A stretch of 33,424 bases of DNA from Rhizaria sp. SCN 62-66 (lineage: Eukaryota; Rhizaria, unplaced). Location: the NCBI GenBank assembly GCA_001724265.1, contig MEDY01000328.1:1-33424 (forward strand). Reading direction: 5' to 3'. The stretch's first letter is position 1. Each line of letters starts with the position of its first letter. This document shows, in pieces, positions 18,846-29,100 of the stretch. Made by a program: the position numbers and the translations under genes. The notes below the pieces were generated by a model, which did no database searches, had not been told where the DNA came from, and saw only the letters and a program-made list of their open reading frames with translations.

Positions 18846-21800
18846 ATGGGCTCTGCGGCCGCCGCCGCCACGGGCAGTGCGAGGGGATCCAAGGCCGCCC
18901 GCGTGCGCGCCCGCTGGGCCCAGCACCAGGCCGCATGGGGCGCCGTCGACCTCGCGTCCCGCACGTCCCGCATGGTCACCACCGGCAACGCCGCCGCGGC
19001 GCAGCGCTCCGCCGGCGGCAAGTCGCGGTCCACTGCGCGGGTGACCGGCGCTAGCGCTGGCGCTGGTGCTAGAGCGCTGCCGAGTGCGACCGCGGCGGCC
19101 CCGTCCCTGCTGCAGTCGTCGTCCCGTGCCCGCGCCGCCGCCGAAGTGTCCCGCCTTCGCGATCGCGCCGCTTCGCTCCGCGCGGCCGACGGGCCGACGA
19201 CGTGGGAGACAACGCTGCGCGGGCACCAAGACGCACTGGTCCCGGTCGGCGGGGCCCGCTCGGGGCTCTACTGCAAGATCCCCGTCCGCTGCCCCGCGCG
19301 CGTCGAGGTCGTCCGCAGCGCGCTGCCGGGCGCCAACGGCGACAACAACGCGTTATCCTTAAATGACAACGGCAACGACGATGATGAGGACGGCGACGAT
19401 GGAGAGAATGCCGATGGCGCTGTGGTTGCGCTGTCCAAGGACGCCGCGGGCGGAGACGCCGCCGCCCGCGCCGCCGCGGCCGCCTGGGCCGGTGTAAACT
19501 TGAACCCGCGCGCAGACTGGATGGCTGTGGCCGCTGTGCCACTGCGGCTCTACGCCGCGGCCCACGCCGACCTCACCTCCGCGACGCCGCACCTGGCCGC
19601 CGCGGCGAACAAGAAGGCCCGCATCGCTGCGAAGCAGGCCGAGGCCGCCGCGCAACGGGAAGCCGAGGCCTCCTCATCCTCCTCCTCCGCCGCCGCTGCC
19701 GCCGCTGCTGACGCTAACGTCGACGCTGATGTTGACGCGAGTGGAAACAGCAAGGGCTCCAGCAGCGCCGCCCAGTCCGGCCCCGCGGCCGTCGCCGTCA
19801 CTCCCTCCGTGGTCCTGGGCGCTGAGTCCGCCGCTGCCGCCGCAGGCGCCGTGGGCGCGGGGGATGCGCGCGCCGCGCTGCAGGGACGCGTGCCCGCAGG
19901 CACTATGGTGCGTGAGGCGGGCGTGCTTGCGCTGCGCAACACCGGCGACACAGCGCTGCGCTACACGTGGGACCTCACTCTCGACCACGGCACGAGCAGC
20001 ACTCACAGCGCGATCGCAGGCGCCGAGGGCGATGTCAGCGCGGTCGGCGCGACCCCGTTCCCCCTGCCGCCTGCCCGCGAGCCCGCGTACGCGTACAGCA
20101 ACAGCACTGCAGCAACCGCGAGCTCTGGCTCTGGCTCCTCCGGCTCCGTTGGCGCTGACATGGTCTACTGCGAAGGCTACGACGCCGCCGCGCTCCGCAG
20201 CGCTTCCGAGCTCGCTGCCCCGGTCCCCGCGCTCACCCTGTCCCTGCCCTGCCCTTCCGGCATTGCACTGCCAGGACACCTCGCCACCGCGCGCCTCCTT
20301 CTCGCGCGCGGTGGCTTACCTTCCGGCGCCCGCGGCCTAGCTTCCGCGCTGGTTCCCCCGACCGGCTCAGTGCACCACGCACGCGCCGTCCTCACTACTG
20401 TGCCCCCGCTTCCTCAGACAAGCTCCGACTCGAGCTCCAGCCCAGTGGCCGTGTCGGTGACCGTGCTGACGCCCTCGGCGGACGCCTGGGCTCCCGCGCG
20501 GTCCGCGCTGTCGGCCGCACTCGCTGCCCGCGCGCCCGTGTTGGCCGCCGCGGACACGGTGGCTCAGCTGGTGTGCGCGATGCCGCCCTCTGGGGTTGCT
20601 GAAGAGGACGAGCGGTACGAGTTCAGTCTCCGCAATAACAACTACAAGCACACTGGATACAGTCAGAGCAATAGTAGTGTAGAGCAGGAGCAGGAGCAGT
20701 TGTTCAAGAGTAAGTATATGTGGCAGCCCGCCCCTTGGTCCTCGCTGCCTTTCCCAGCCACCATCAGCTCCGGCTCTAGCTCTGATGGCAAAAGTGCTAC
20801 TGTCAAGAACCAGAGCCAAAACGATGAAGGCAACGACGCCGCTGCTGAGTCTGACGAATTTGACGACGACGATGATGATTACGAGGGTGTTGACGAGTCC
20901 AAGCGCCTCTACTTCCACGCCTCTCTGCAGCCTCAGTGGCACGCGCTGGCGGCTGACGTCATCGCCGCCCACCCGGCCTCGCTCCGACCGCAGCTGCGGT
21001 GGGACCTCACGGCCGCCTGGCTGCGCGGCGCCATCGCCTCCCTGCCGGCCCGCTCCCGGCCGCTGCTGCCGCGCCTGCGCGCGCGCTGGATCCGCCTCGT
21101 GGTTCAGGCGCAGCAGCCGCCCGCGCCGCACCCAGCGAGCTGCGCCGCACTTAAGGCCTTGCTCGCCGCCGCCACGGCACACACGCCGCGGCTGGCCCAC
21201 GCCGCCGCGCTGGCGCTGCCGCTGCCCGCCGAGCCCGCTGCCGCGGCCGCCGCGCGCGCTGCCTTAGCCGCCGCCGCTGCGGCCGCGGCCAAGCCCGCCG
21301 CGATGCGCGGGCGCCCCGGCGCCAACGCAGTCTCCGCCGCCGACGCCGCGGCGCTCGAGGCTTATGAGGCCCAGTGCGCCGTGGTTCGCGCGCGCCGCTC
21401 CGCGCTGCTGACGACGCTGCTCGCACAACACCTCGGCGCCGCGATTGCCGCGTGGGACGCCGTCGCCGCCCCCGCGCGCGCGCTGGCGGCCGAGGACCCG
21501 GCCGGCAAGGTTGAGCTGGAGGAGCTGGTCGCCGCGCAGCGCAGCGCCGCTGCCGCCGAGGCCGCCACGGCGGGCCGCCTGGTTTACTTCGGTGACGGCA
21601 CCTCGGCGCCGGACCCGGGCCCGCGGGCCGAGACGCGCGCGCAGCAGCAGGCGCGTGAGCTGGCTGAGCGCCGCCGCCCTCGCGCGTTCCAGACGCCCGC
21701 GCAGAAGGCCGAGGCGGCGCGCGCGGCGGCGCTGCTGGCCGCAGACCCGCTGCACGGCGCCGCCGCGACGGCCGTGGCGTTGGGCCCCGCAGGCGCGCTC

Positions 21801-24017
21801 GTAGCCACCGAGGGCCGCGCCGTGGCCGCCTGGCGCGCGCGTGCATTCGACGTCGCGCTGGCCGCCGCGGGCGGGGACAAGCGCGCGCGCGGCGCGCAGC
21901 AACGCGGCGGCGCCGCCATCGCCGCTGCCGCAGCCGCTGCAGCCGCCGCCGCCGCCGCTGCCGCTGCTGCGTCCAGCGCGACCGCCAACGCGCCTCCGAA
22001 TATGGGCGCCTCGAGCGACACTGAGGGCGGCCCCGGCATGGCGTCCGCGAACAGCTCGTTCAACGCCAGCAGCGCGGCACTGCCAAACTCTGGCTCCAGC
22101 GCCGCCAGCCCCGTCGCCACCAGCGGCGGCAACGGCGGCGGTGGCAGCGGCGGCGCTGCTGCGGCCGGGTCGGCGACCCCTACGGGCCCGACCTCCGCAG
22201 CGGCGGCCGCGGCCGCCGTGGCCGCGGCCGTGGCCGCGGCCGCGACGTCCGGCGCGGACGTGCCGGGCCACCCCGGTCTGCGGGACCGGCGTACCGTGCC
22301 CGAGCTGGCGGGGCTGTCGGTGCGCCAGCTCGTCTCCACGGGCGACGCTGCGGGCCTCGTGGTGACGACCGACGGCGCGCTGTACAGCTGGGGGCCTACT
22401 ACGGCCGCCACGCAGGCCGCCGCCGCGGCGTCGCCGGTGCTGACCCGGGCGCTTCAGCAGCTCTCCGGCACCAACATCGCCAGCTCCAGCTCCAGCTTCG
22501 GCTCGAACGCGAGTGTCAGTACAAGCAATGTTCCTAGCGGCTCTGTCGTCGCGCCCACCGAGCCGCTGCTGCGGCCGGTGGACGCGGCGCTCTCAGCCGC
22601 GCGCGTCAAGGCCGTCGCCGCGACGCTGGATCCCGCGCCTGGCCAAACGGCCTTCTTCGCCGTCACTGAAGCGGGCGCGCTCTACGCCTGGGGCGACGCG
22701 GCATCCCCGAAGCTCTCGCTGCTGGCGCTGCCTCAGCGCGGCGCCAACGTGGCCACGGCGCCCACCCCCGTGCTCGTGCCCGGCTTCGCCCTGCGCGGTA
22801 TCAAGATCGCCGCCGTGGCCGCGGGCGCGCAGCACGTGCTGGCCCTCACCACCACGGGCGCCGTCTACGCGTGGGGCAGCAACGACGCCGGGCAGCTCGG
22901 CCTGGGCGACAAGCGGCCCCGCATGCTACCGACGCTTGTCGAGGCGCTCTCGCGCCCCGGGTCGAGCAACGACCTGGCCAGCGACAAGCTTGACGACGAC
23001 GGCAAGGTTGTGCTGGCTGACTCGACCGCCGAGGGCGCCGTCGCAGGCCCGCGCGGCCGCCGCACAGCCCATAACAGCACCAGCGGCTCTGGCGGCTCTA
23101 GCAGCATTGGGAGTGGCAGCGGCAACGGCAACGGCGGGTCGGTCTCCCCGTCGCCGTCTCCCATAGGCCCTACACTGGGCGTCCCCGGATCTGCTGAGGG
23201 CGGCGGGCCGCTGCCGCTGACGCGCGTGCGCAGCACGAGCCGCTCCAACACCGGCGGGAGCAACATTACCAACAGCAGCAACGCCGGTGACGCCGATGCT
23301 GCGGCCTCGTTCGACCCCATTGTCGCCATCGACTGCGGCCTCAGCTTCTCCCTCGCCGTCACGGCCTCCGGCGCCGTGTACTGCTGGGGCGAGGGCCGCG
23401 ACGGCGCGCTCGGCCACGGCGACACCAAGGACTGCGACCGACCCCGCCGCCTCGACGCCTTCCCCCCTGCCGCCAGCCTCGGCTTCAACAATACGGCGGC
23501 AGCGTTCGGCAGCGTGCATCTGGCCGAGGACAGCATCCCCTCCAGCCGCTCCGCCACGGCCACGGGCCAGCGCCGCCCTCCTTCGCAGCATCGCCGCACC
23601 GTCGGTGGCCCGCACGGCGGGGTTTTGTCCGCGACCGCGGCTACGGCTGCAGTGAGCTCTAGGGACCCGACTGGCCGCGACCGGCGCATCGTCTCGGCGC
23701 GCTGCGGGCACCGGCACGTGATCGCATTGGCGCAGTCGGGCGACGTGTGGGCCTGGGGCGCCAACGGGGCCGGGCAGTTGGGCCTGGGCACTGCCATTGC
23801 GGCTACAGCTGCCAACGGCGTCGTCAGTGCAGAGGACGCGGCGGCCGCCGTGACTGCGACGCCCACGCTTGTGCCCGCGCTGGCGCAGAGCGCCGTGTCT
23901 CCCGCGCGGGTCGTCGCAGTGGCCGCGGGCGGTAACGCCAGCGCGGTGACAATGCAGCCGCCCGTGGAGGAGGACGAGGAGAACGCGAGCGGTGACAACA
24001 GCGAGAATTCTCTCTGA
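18846..24017 (+). CDS. Large RCC1-repeat protein
   Basis: A 1723-residue frame, or about 2115 codons if joined through the TAG upstream. The C-terminal third (about 1160-1700) holds RCC1 beta-propeller blades. Examples are LVVTTDGALYSWG, FFAVTEAGALYAWG, HVLALTTTGAVYAWGSNDAG then QLGLGD, SLAVTASGAVYCWGEG, and HVIALAQSGDVWAWGANGAG. Five blades are clear, against seven in classical RCC1, and long Ser/Gly/Ala inserts separate them. Upstream, VREAGVLALRNTGDTALRYTWDLTL resembles one sheet of an Ig-like (ASH/MSP) domain. WETTLRGHQDALVPVGGARS may be another conserved patch. Other segments are Ala/Arg-rich helices and acidic runs. RCC1-like proteins act as exchange factors or scaffolds, and the propeller alone does not prove a Ran GEF role. 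Its ATG has an optimal context (GCCGCCGCCATGG), but that also reads as Ala codons. Confidence 0.75.
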   Translation: MGSAAAAATGSARGSKAARVRARWAQHQAAWGAVDLASRTSRMVTTGNAAAAQRSAGGKSRSTARVTGASAGAGARALPSATAAAPSLLQSSSRARAAAEVSRLRDRAASLRAADGPTTWETTLRGHQDALVPVGGARSGLYCKIPVRCPARVEVVRSALPGANGDNNALSLNDNGNDDDEDGDDGENADGAVVALSKDAAGGDAAARAAAAAWAGVNLNPRADWMAVAAVPLRLYAAAHADLTSATPHLAAAANKKARIAAKQAEAAAQREAEASSSSSSAAAAAAADANVDADVDASGNSKGSSSAAQSGPAAVAVTPSVVLGAESAAAAAGAVGAGDARAALQGRVPAGTMVREAGVLALRNTGDTALRYTWDLTLDHGTSSTHSAIAGAEGDVSAVGATPFPLPPAREPAYAYSNSTAATASSGSGSSGSVGADMVYCEGYDAAALRSASELAAPVPALTLSLPCPSGIALPGHLATARLLLARGGLPSGARGLASALVPPTGSVHHARAVLTTVPPLPQTSSDSSSSPVAVSVTVLTPSADAWAPARSALSAALAARAPVLAAADTVAQLVCAMPPSGVAEEDERYEFSLRNNNYKHTGYSQSNSSVEQEQEQLFKSKYMWQPAPWSSLPFPATISSGSSSDGKSATVKNQSQNDEGNDAAAESDEFDDDDDDYEGVDESKRLYFHASLQPQWHALAADVIAAHPASLRPQLRWDLTAAWLRGAIASLPARSRPLLPRLRARWIRLVVQAQQPPAPHPASCAALKALLAAATAHTPRLAHAAALALPLPAEPAAAAAARAALAAAAAAAAKPAAMRGRPGANAVSAADAAALEAYEAQCAVVRARRSALLTTLLAQHLGAAIAAWDAVAAPARALAAEDPAGKVELEELVAAQRSAAAAEAATAGRLVYFGDGTSAPDPGPRAETRAQQQARELAERRRPRAFQTPAQKAEAARAAALLAADPLHGAAATAVALGPAGALVATEGRAVAAWRARAFDVALAAAGGDKRARGAQQRGGAAIAAAAAAAAAAAAAAAAASSATANAPPNMGASSDTEGGPGMASANSSFNASSAALPNSGSSAASPVATSGGNGGGGSGGAAAAGSATPTGPTSAAAAAAAVAAAVAAAATSGADVPGHPGLRDRRTVPELAGLSVRQLVSTGDAAGLVVTTDGALYSWGPTTAATQAAAAASPVLTRALQQLSGTNIASSSSSFGSNASVSTSNVPSGSVVAPTEPLLRPVDAALSAARVKAVAATLDPAPGQTAFFAVTEAGALYAWGDAASPKLSLLALPQRGANVATAPTPVLVPGFALRGIKIAAVAAGAQHVLALTTTGAVYAWGSNDAGQLGLGDKRPRMLPTLVEALSRPGSSNDLASDKLDDDGKVVLADSTAEGAVAGPRGRRTAHNSTSGSGGSSSIGSGSGNGNGGSVSPSPSPIGPTLGVPGSAEGGGPLPLTRVRSTSRSNTGGSNITNSSNAGDADAAASFDPIVAIDCGLSFSLAVTASGAVYCWGEGRDGALGHGDTKDCDRPRRLDAFPPAASLGFNNTAAAFGSVHLAEDSIPSSRSATATGQRRPPSQHRRTVGGPHGGVLSATAATAAVSSRDPTGRDRRIVSARCGHRHVIALAQSGDVWAWGANGAGQLGLGTAIAATAANGVVSAEDAAAAVTATPTLVPALAQSAVSPARVVAVAAGGNASAVTMQPPVEEDEENASGDNSENSL

Positions 24018-24485
24018 GCTTATTTCAAGCCTTGGAGCTCTAGTCTAAACAAAGAGATTTGTTTTCACTCATAAGTATATATATTACACAGTTCTGCGCG
24101 ACTTGCGCTTTGTTCTAGATTGTTTTGCAGTGCCCGACATGCAACTTTGGTGTTTGTCAACGGCTATGGTGATAGCGACACGGTCATGGCTCGATGCGAG
24201 ACTTTGTCTAGCTGATCTTTATACACACATTATTCATTATCCGAATCGATATTGAGAAATTCTTTAGTGGTTATGCGTTTATTCATAAAGGTTTCTACTT
24301 GGATTTGTTTTCAGCTTTTCTAAAATGTTCACATGTCCCTATGAATTCCCCATCGATTGTCGCCATCTCCAGACTCTGTTCTCGTTCTCACACCACTGCT
24401 GACAAAGCGTAGAAAAAAGACACATCTCTACATTATCGTTCAGCCACCGCTACAGTTAGTGCGTGTAACACACTCTTATTGAAGT
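24018..24485. other. Intergenic region between the RCC1 and RRM genes
   Basis: AT-rich spacer holding the 3' flank of the RCC1 gene and the promoter of the RRM gene, which lie in the same orientation. No RNA gene, repeat or coding stretch was recognised. Confidence 0.5.
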
Positions 24486-25868
24486 ATGAGTGCTGCGCAA
24501 AAGTCGCTCCAAGAGCGGATGAAGCAGATGCAGGCCCTGCGCGGCGGCGGCCTCGCAGTTGGCGCCGCTGCCTCCCGCCCCACTGCCCCCGCGGCCCCAG
24601 TCTCGATTGGACTCACCATGCCCGCGCCCTCCGCGGCCGCCAACGCCGCCGCGGGCACACCTAGTCTTCCCAACGCGCCGCGAGCTGCTGCAATGAAGCC
24701 CGACCCTGCCGCAGCCTCCGCCGCGAGCGCTGCCGTTTCTGCTGCCTCCACAACTACCAATACCGGCGTTGCCCACCGTGTCATTCCCCGCAAGGCGCCT
24801 CCGACCGCATCCGCGCTATCCGCGTCCTCGTCTACTCTGCTTCCCACAACAAACAGCAGCGCCAGCGTTGATGCAACGCAGCAGCCGCAGCAGCCCGCGG
24901 TAGCATCCGATGACGCCCGGGCGCGCGCCGTCGCCCTGCTAGCGGCCCGCAAGAGTGCGCTCGCCCCCGCGCGCCCCGCTGCATCCTCGCTCCAGCCCAC
25001 AGTGTCTTCCACTACCGCCGCGGCGCCCCCTGTCGTGAAGCCTTTCTTGGGCGGCTCGGCGTTTGTGTCGCCGTTCGCACACGCCAACTCAAACAATCAC
25101 AACAACTCCACCTATAGCTCGAGCTCCAGTAGTCGCATTGATATGATCGGTGATGACGCATCTTCTGGTAGCACAGGTGACAGCGCTGCCGCCCCCGCCA
25201 AGCCCGCCTATTCTTCGATCCGTTCCGCCGACGACACTTATGACGGCGACAACGGCCACCACGGCGCCGGTCCCTACGCCAAGCGCTCCCGCTACGGCTC
25301 CAGCTCCGGCGGCGGCCCCGGCTCCGGCCCTGGCGCCCCCGGTGGCGGTGGGGCGCAAGCGAAGGCGGCGTCCCGGACCGTCCGTGTAAGCAATATCCCA
25401 CTGACGGCCTCCGAACAACTTGTGCGGTCGGTCATCGAGGCGGCGGCGGGGGCGCGTGTCCTGCAGCTGCACATGCCGCCCGGCAAGGGCATGTGCTCTG
25501 CGGACCTGGAGACCCCTGCGGCGGCGGCGCGCGCCGTGGGCGAGCTGTCCGGCGCGACGCCGTTCGGCCGGTTCACGGCGCCGCTGGTGGCGCAGCTCTT
25601 CGTGCGCGAGCAGCGCCGTGGCGGCGTGGAGGGCGGCGCCACGGGGTACCAGGACGTCGACGACATCGAACACACCGCTGGACTCTTCCAACAGCAGCAG
25701 CAGCAGCCGGCGAGCGCGGACGCGGCGGCGGCGGCGATGGCGCTGGTGGCCGGCGCGGGCATGGGCGGCGTTGGCTGGGCACTGGGGGGCTCCGACACGG
25801 TGGGGTACTTGCCGCGCGTCGTCATCAGCTACGCGGACTTATACAGCGACAAAAGCGTCATGATGTGA
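24486..25868 (+). CDS. Divergent single-RRM protein
   Basis: A single exon of 460 residues. The N-terminus (MSAAQKSLQERMKQMQALR) is a short charged helix. Residues about 20-295 are Ala/Pro/Ser-rich with patches of Asn, Asp and Gly and a basic KRSRYG that could be a nuclear signal. An RRM-like domain spans about 297-376. RTVRVSNIPL is the RNP2 strand. The alpha1 helix is SEQLVRSVIEAA. KGMCSADLET stands where RNP1 should be, without its aromatic residues. The second helix is AAARAVGELSG. Loss of the RNP1 aromatics suggests weak RNA binding or protein binding, as in U2AF-homology or pseudo-RRMs. The C-terminus is Gln/Ala-rich then hydrophobic. The specific target is unknown. Confidence 0.72.
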   Translation: MSAAQKSLQERMKQMQALRGGGLAVGAAASRPTAPAAPVSIGLTMPAPSAAANAAAGTPSLPNAPRAAAMKPDPAAASAASAAVSAASTTTNTGVAHRVIPRKAPPTASALSASSSTLLPTTNSSASVDATQQPQQPAVASDDARARAVALLAARKSALAPARPAASSLQPTVSSTTAAAPPVVKPFLGGSAFVSPFAHANSNNHNNSTYSSSSSSRIDMIGDDASSGSTGDSAAAPAKPAYSSIRSADDTYDGDNGHHGAGPYAKRSRYGSSSGGGPGSGPGAPGGGGAQAKAASRTVRVSNIPLTASEQLVRSVIEAAAGARVLQLHMPPGKGMCSADLETPAAAARAVGELSGATPFGRFTAPLVAQLFVREQRRGGVEGGATGYQDVDDIEHTAGLFQQQQQQPASADAAAAAMALVAGAGMGGVGWALGGSDTVGYLPRVVISYADLYSDKSVMM

Positions 25869-26167
25869 ACGCGATCGTTCGACATACGCAAAGTGTAACT
25901 TCATAACGTGATGGGTTGGCTTGCTGCGAGTGATAACGAACACTTATTGTTGTTTATTCAGTGATTATAATATTAAGTAATAAACTAGAGATGGCCTTTG
26001 TATATCAGACCTTCCTTCTTTTCTATAAAATCGTTGAGAAGAAAACACAATCTGTTAAACTATAAAGCAAATCTGAAGTTCTTGTTGCTTTGCTTGCTTG
26101 TCTCGTCGAATTAGCATGGGATTGCTCATAGTAGTCAGTCATTTCACCAACTCATTAACCAGCTCCC
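25869..26167. promoter_or_regulatory. Convergent 3' region with two poly(A)-signal candidates
   Basis: AATAAA at 25979-25984 on the plus strand lies about 110 bp past the RRM stop. TTTATT at 25953-25958 is AATAAA on the minus strand, about 210 bp past the CCA-enzyme stop. If both are used, the two transcripts would overlap at their 3' ends. The signals were read by eye only. Confidence 0.4.
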
Positions 26168-29100
26168 TCACTGGATGTCGGTGAACTGCACAGGCCCGAA
26201 CTGCTTGATGTGCGCCGCGAGCGCCGTGGCCGTGCCGGGGACCAGCGGCTGGCCTCCGTCCACGAGCACGGCCCTGAGCAGCCTGAGCGCGTCGCGGCGT
26301 GAGGCGTGGGGATACAACCGCCGCAGCATGGCGACCTCTTCAGCCAGCGCGCCCGTGAGCGGGCCGCGAACCTTTGTCGCCGCCTGCAGGTCGGTGCCGG
26401 AGATCAGGGGCACACTCGCACTCGAGGTCGCAGGGGTCACAGCACTCGCACTGCTGCTGTTGCTGTTGTTTTGGCTTTGACTGTGGACGTAGCCGGGCGA
26501 GTGCGCCGTGGCCGTGGTACCCAGCGGGCCCCACGCCGAGTACACGTGCAGCGCAAGCGCGCGCACTGACCCCGCGCACCACTCGCCCTTCTCGGCCCGC
26601 GGCGGCCCGCTGCAGACAGCGTTGCTTGCGTAGCCGGCGGGCTGCGGGAACCGCGCCCAGAGCGGGCCCGCCGTGGCCATCAGCCCGGCAGTGCGGCGGC
26701 AGGCAGCCGCGGCGGCGCGCGCGCGCTTGCGGAGCCCGGAGATGGCGGCGCGGGACACGCCGGGCGCGCCCAAACTCGCACTGGAATTGGTAGATGTGGA
26801 TGTCGAGGTGCTGACGGTTGCGTCGGCCATAGGCGCCGTGACGTCTGCGGCGTCCTCGGCCTTGTCGACGTCGAAGTCCATCGCGGGACGCGACTCAAAG
26901 CCCACCACGGGCAGCGCCACGACCTGTAGCGCTGAACGGCTCGAATCGTCCTCGTCCTCAGCACCGGGAGTGACGCCTGCGGAGGCGGCGGCGGCGGCGG
27001 CGGCGGCGAGAGAGAAGCCGGGGGATAGGGTGCTGAGAACGGAGACTGCGACGGGCACGGTGACGGCCGGAACAGTGCCCGCGCACTCGTTCACCGCAGT
27101 AGCCGCAGGAGTGGCGGCGGTGGCGGTGGAGGCGGCAGGAGTGCGACCGGTGGCGGTGGTGGCGTTGACCGAAGAAAAGGCGGGCGACACCGCCGGGGAG
27201 GGCGCATTGAGGACGCCGCCGAGGCCAACGCTGCTGCTGCTACTGCTGCTGCTGATGCTGCTGACCGCGCGCGTGACAGAGAGCAGCGACGTCGACGACG
27301 GCACCGGCAGCGGGACTGGCGACAGCGCCCCATCGTCACCGTCGTCGTCGTCACTCTCACTCTTGTCGCGGCCGCAGTCGTCGCCGCCGTTGTTGTCGGC
27401 CTCGCCGTCGCCGATGCAGCTGTTGCTGCCGTTGGCGGCGGGGGCGGTGACCGTGAGCGCCAGAGCCCCGCCAGCGGCCAGCACAGCCGCATCCGGCCTT
27501 GCGTTCGCAGCAGCAGCAGCAGTGGTGGGAGCGGGAGCGGCGGTAGGGGCGCGGTACTTGCGGGGCGGAGCCGTGTAGGGCAGCGGCGCCGAGAGCACGG
27601 CGAGCGTCACCTCCGCCAGGGCGAGCGATACGGGCAAAAACTCACCGGCAGCCGCGGTGGCGGCGGCGAGCCGGGCCGTCCAGGACCCAACGGCCGCCGC
27701 CACCGCCGCAGCGTCATTGGCATTGGCACTCGCACACGCGCTGGCGCTGGCGCTGAAGGAGCTCGCGCTTGCATTAGCGTTGAGGCGGGGAGTGAGCTTC
27801 TGCAGCAACCTGTTGTGCTCGATGGCGAGTCCCTGCAGCTTTGTTGACGTCAGCAGGATCGTGTCGACGGCGTTGGCGTCGGCGAGCGAGAGCTTGAGCG
27901 ACTCCAGCACGTGGTGGTGAGCCAGCGACCGGTGGCGGCCGCGGCCGAGGTGGACGCGGCGGCCGAAGCAGGGCAGCAGGAAGGCGGCCAACAGGGCCAT
28001 CGCAAATGCTGTCTGGGATGGGGACTCAATGTGGGAAGCGGCAGGAGAACTCGTAGACTTACCACTCTGCTGCTGTTGCTCTTGATGCAAGATCCGCTCC
28101 TGGAGAGCAATGTTTTGCTGCTGCTGCGCCAGTAGGCGTGCCTCGACCGCAGCGGCCGAGGCCGGACTGCAGGTAGCAGCCTCTGAGCCGCTACTAATGC
28201 TGCTAGAGAGCTCAGGGCCGGGGGCCAGAGCCCAAAGCCCGACCCTGCGCGCAACGGCGCGCGCCACGGCGTCCCCTGCCTCGGTACTATGGCCGTGAGC
28301 GTGTGCGCGGTGGTCGACGAACAGCTGCTGCTGCGGCGACAGCACACCCGGCGCGGCCAGGAGCACCTCGGCCACCGCCCCAACGGGCACGGAGCCGGGG
28401 ACTTGCCAGCGGCGCACCACCGCCGCGTTCACAGGCGCATTGTTGCTGCTGTTGTTGTTGTTGGGAGAGAGAGCAGAGAGGTCGGGCGCAGGGGTGCGAC
28501 TATCATCCGCAACAACCACGCTGACAGTCACCCCGTCGCCAGTGCCTTCCTCGTCCGCGTCGCCGTCACCTTCGCCTTCGCTGACGCCGGCACCAGCGGC
28601 AGCGGCGGCGGTAGCGGCGGCGGCGGTCTTGGCGGCGGAGGCGGCACGGACCGCCTCGGCTGAACTAGCCGACAGCAGTGCTACCGCCTCCTCCTTGGTG
28701 GGATGCTTCGACGCCTTAAACGTGGCGGGATACCGCCGCAGAAAGAGGTCGTGAAGCGCGTCCATGCAGCGCCAGCCGAGGGACGTAAGCACCGTGTCCT
28801 CGCTGATGTTGCCTAGCCCGACGGCGCTGAAGCTCGCGCCCGCAGTGTCCGCCGTCCCCGGCCGCAGCGGAGGGGCCACGGCCGCGGCGTCGGCGTTGAC
28901 GTGGTTGCTGTTCACCGCCACCGCTGGCGCATGCGCAGCAGGGCCAGTGGCGCCGGTGAGGAGGTTGTTGAGCGCGAGCGCGGTGGCTTGCGCCTTGGCC
29001 TGTTGCGCCAACTGCTCCAGCGCGGCGGGGGCGTGGGCCGCCAGGACCAGCCTGTGCACCACCTCGGGGGAGGCGAAGAGGGGGTACTGAGCAGCCAGAT

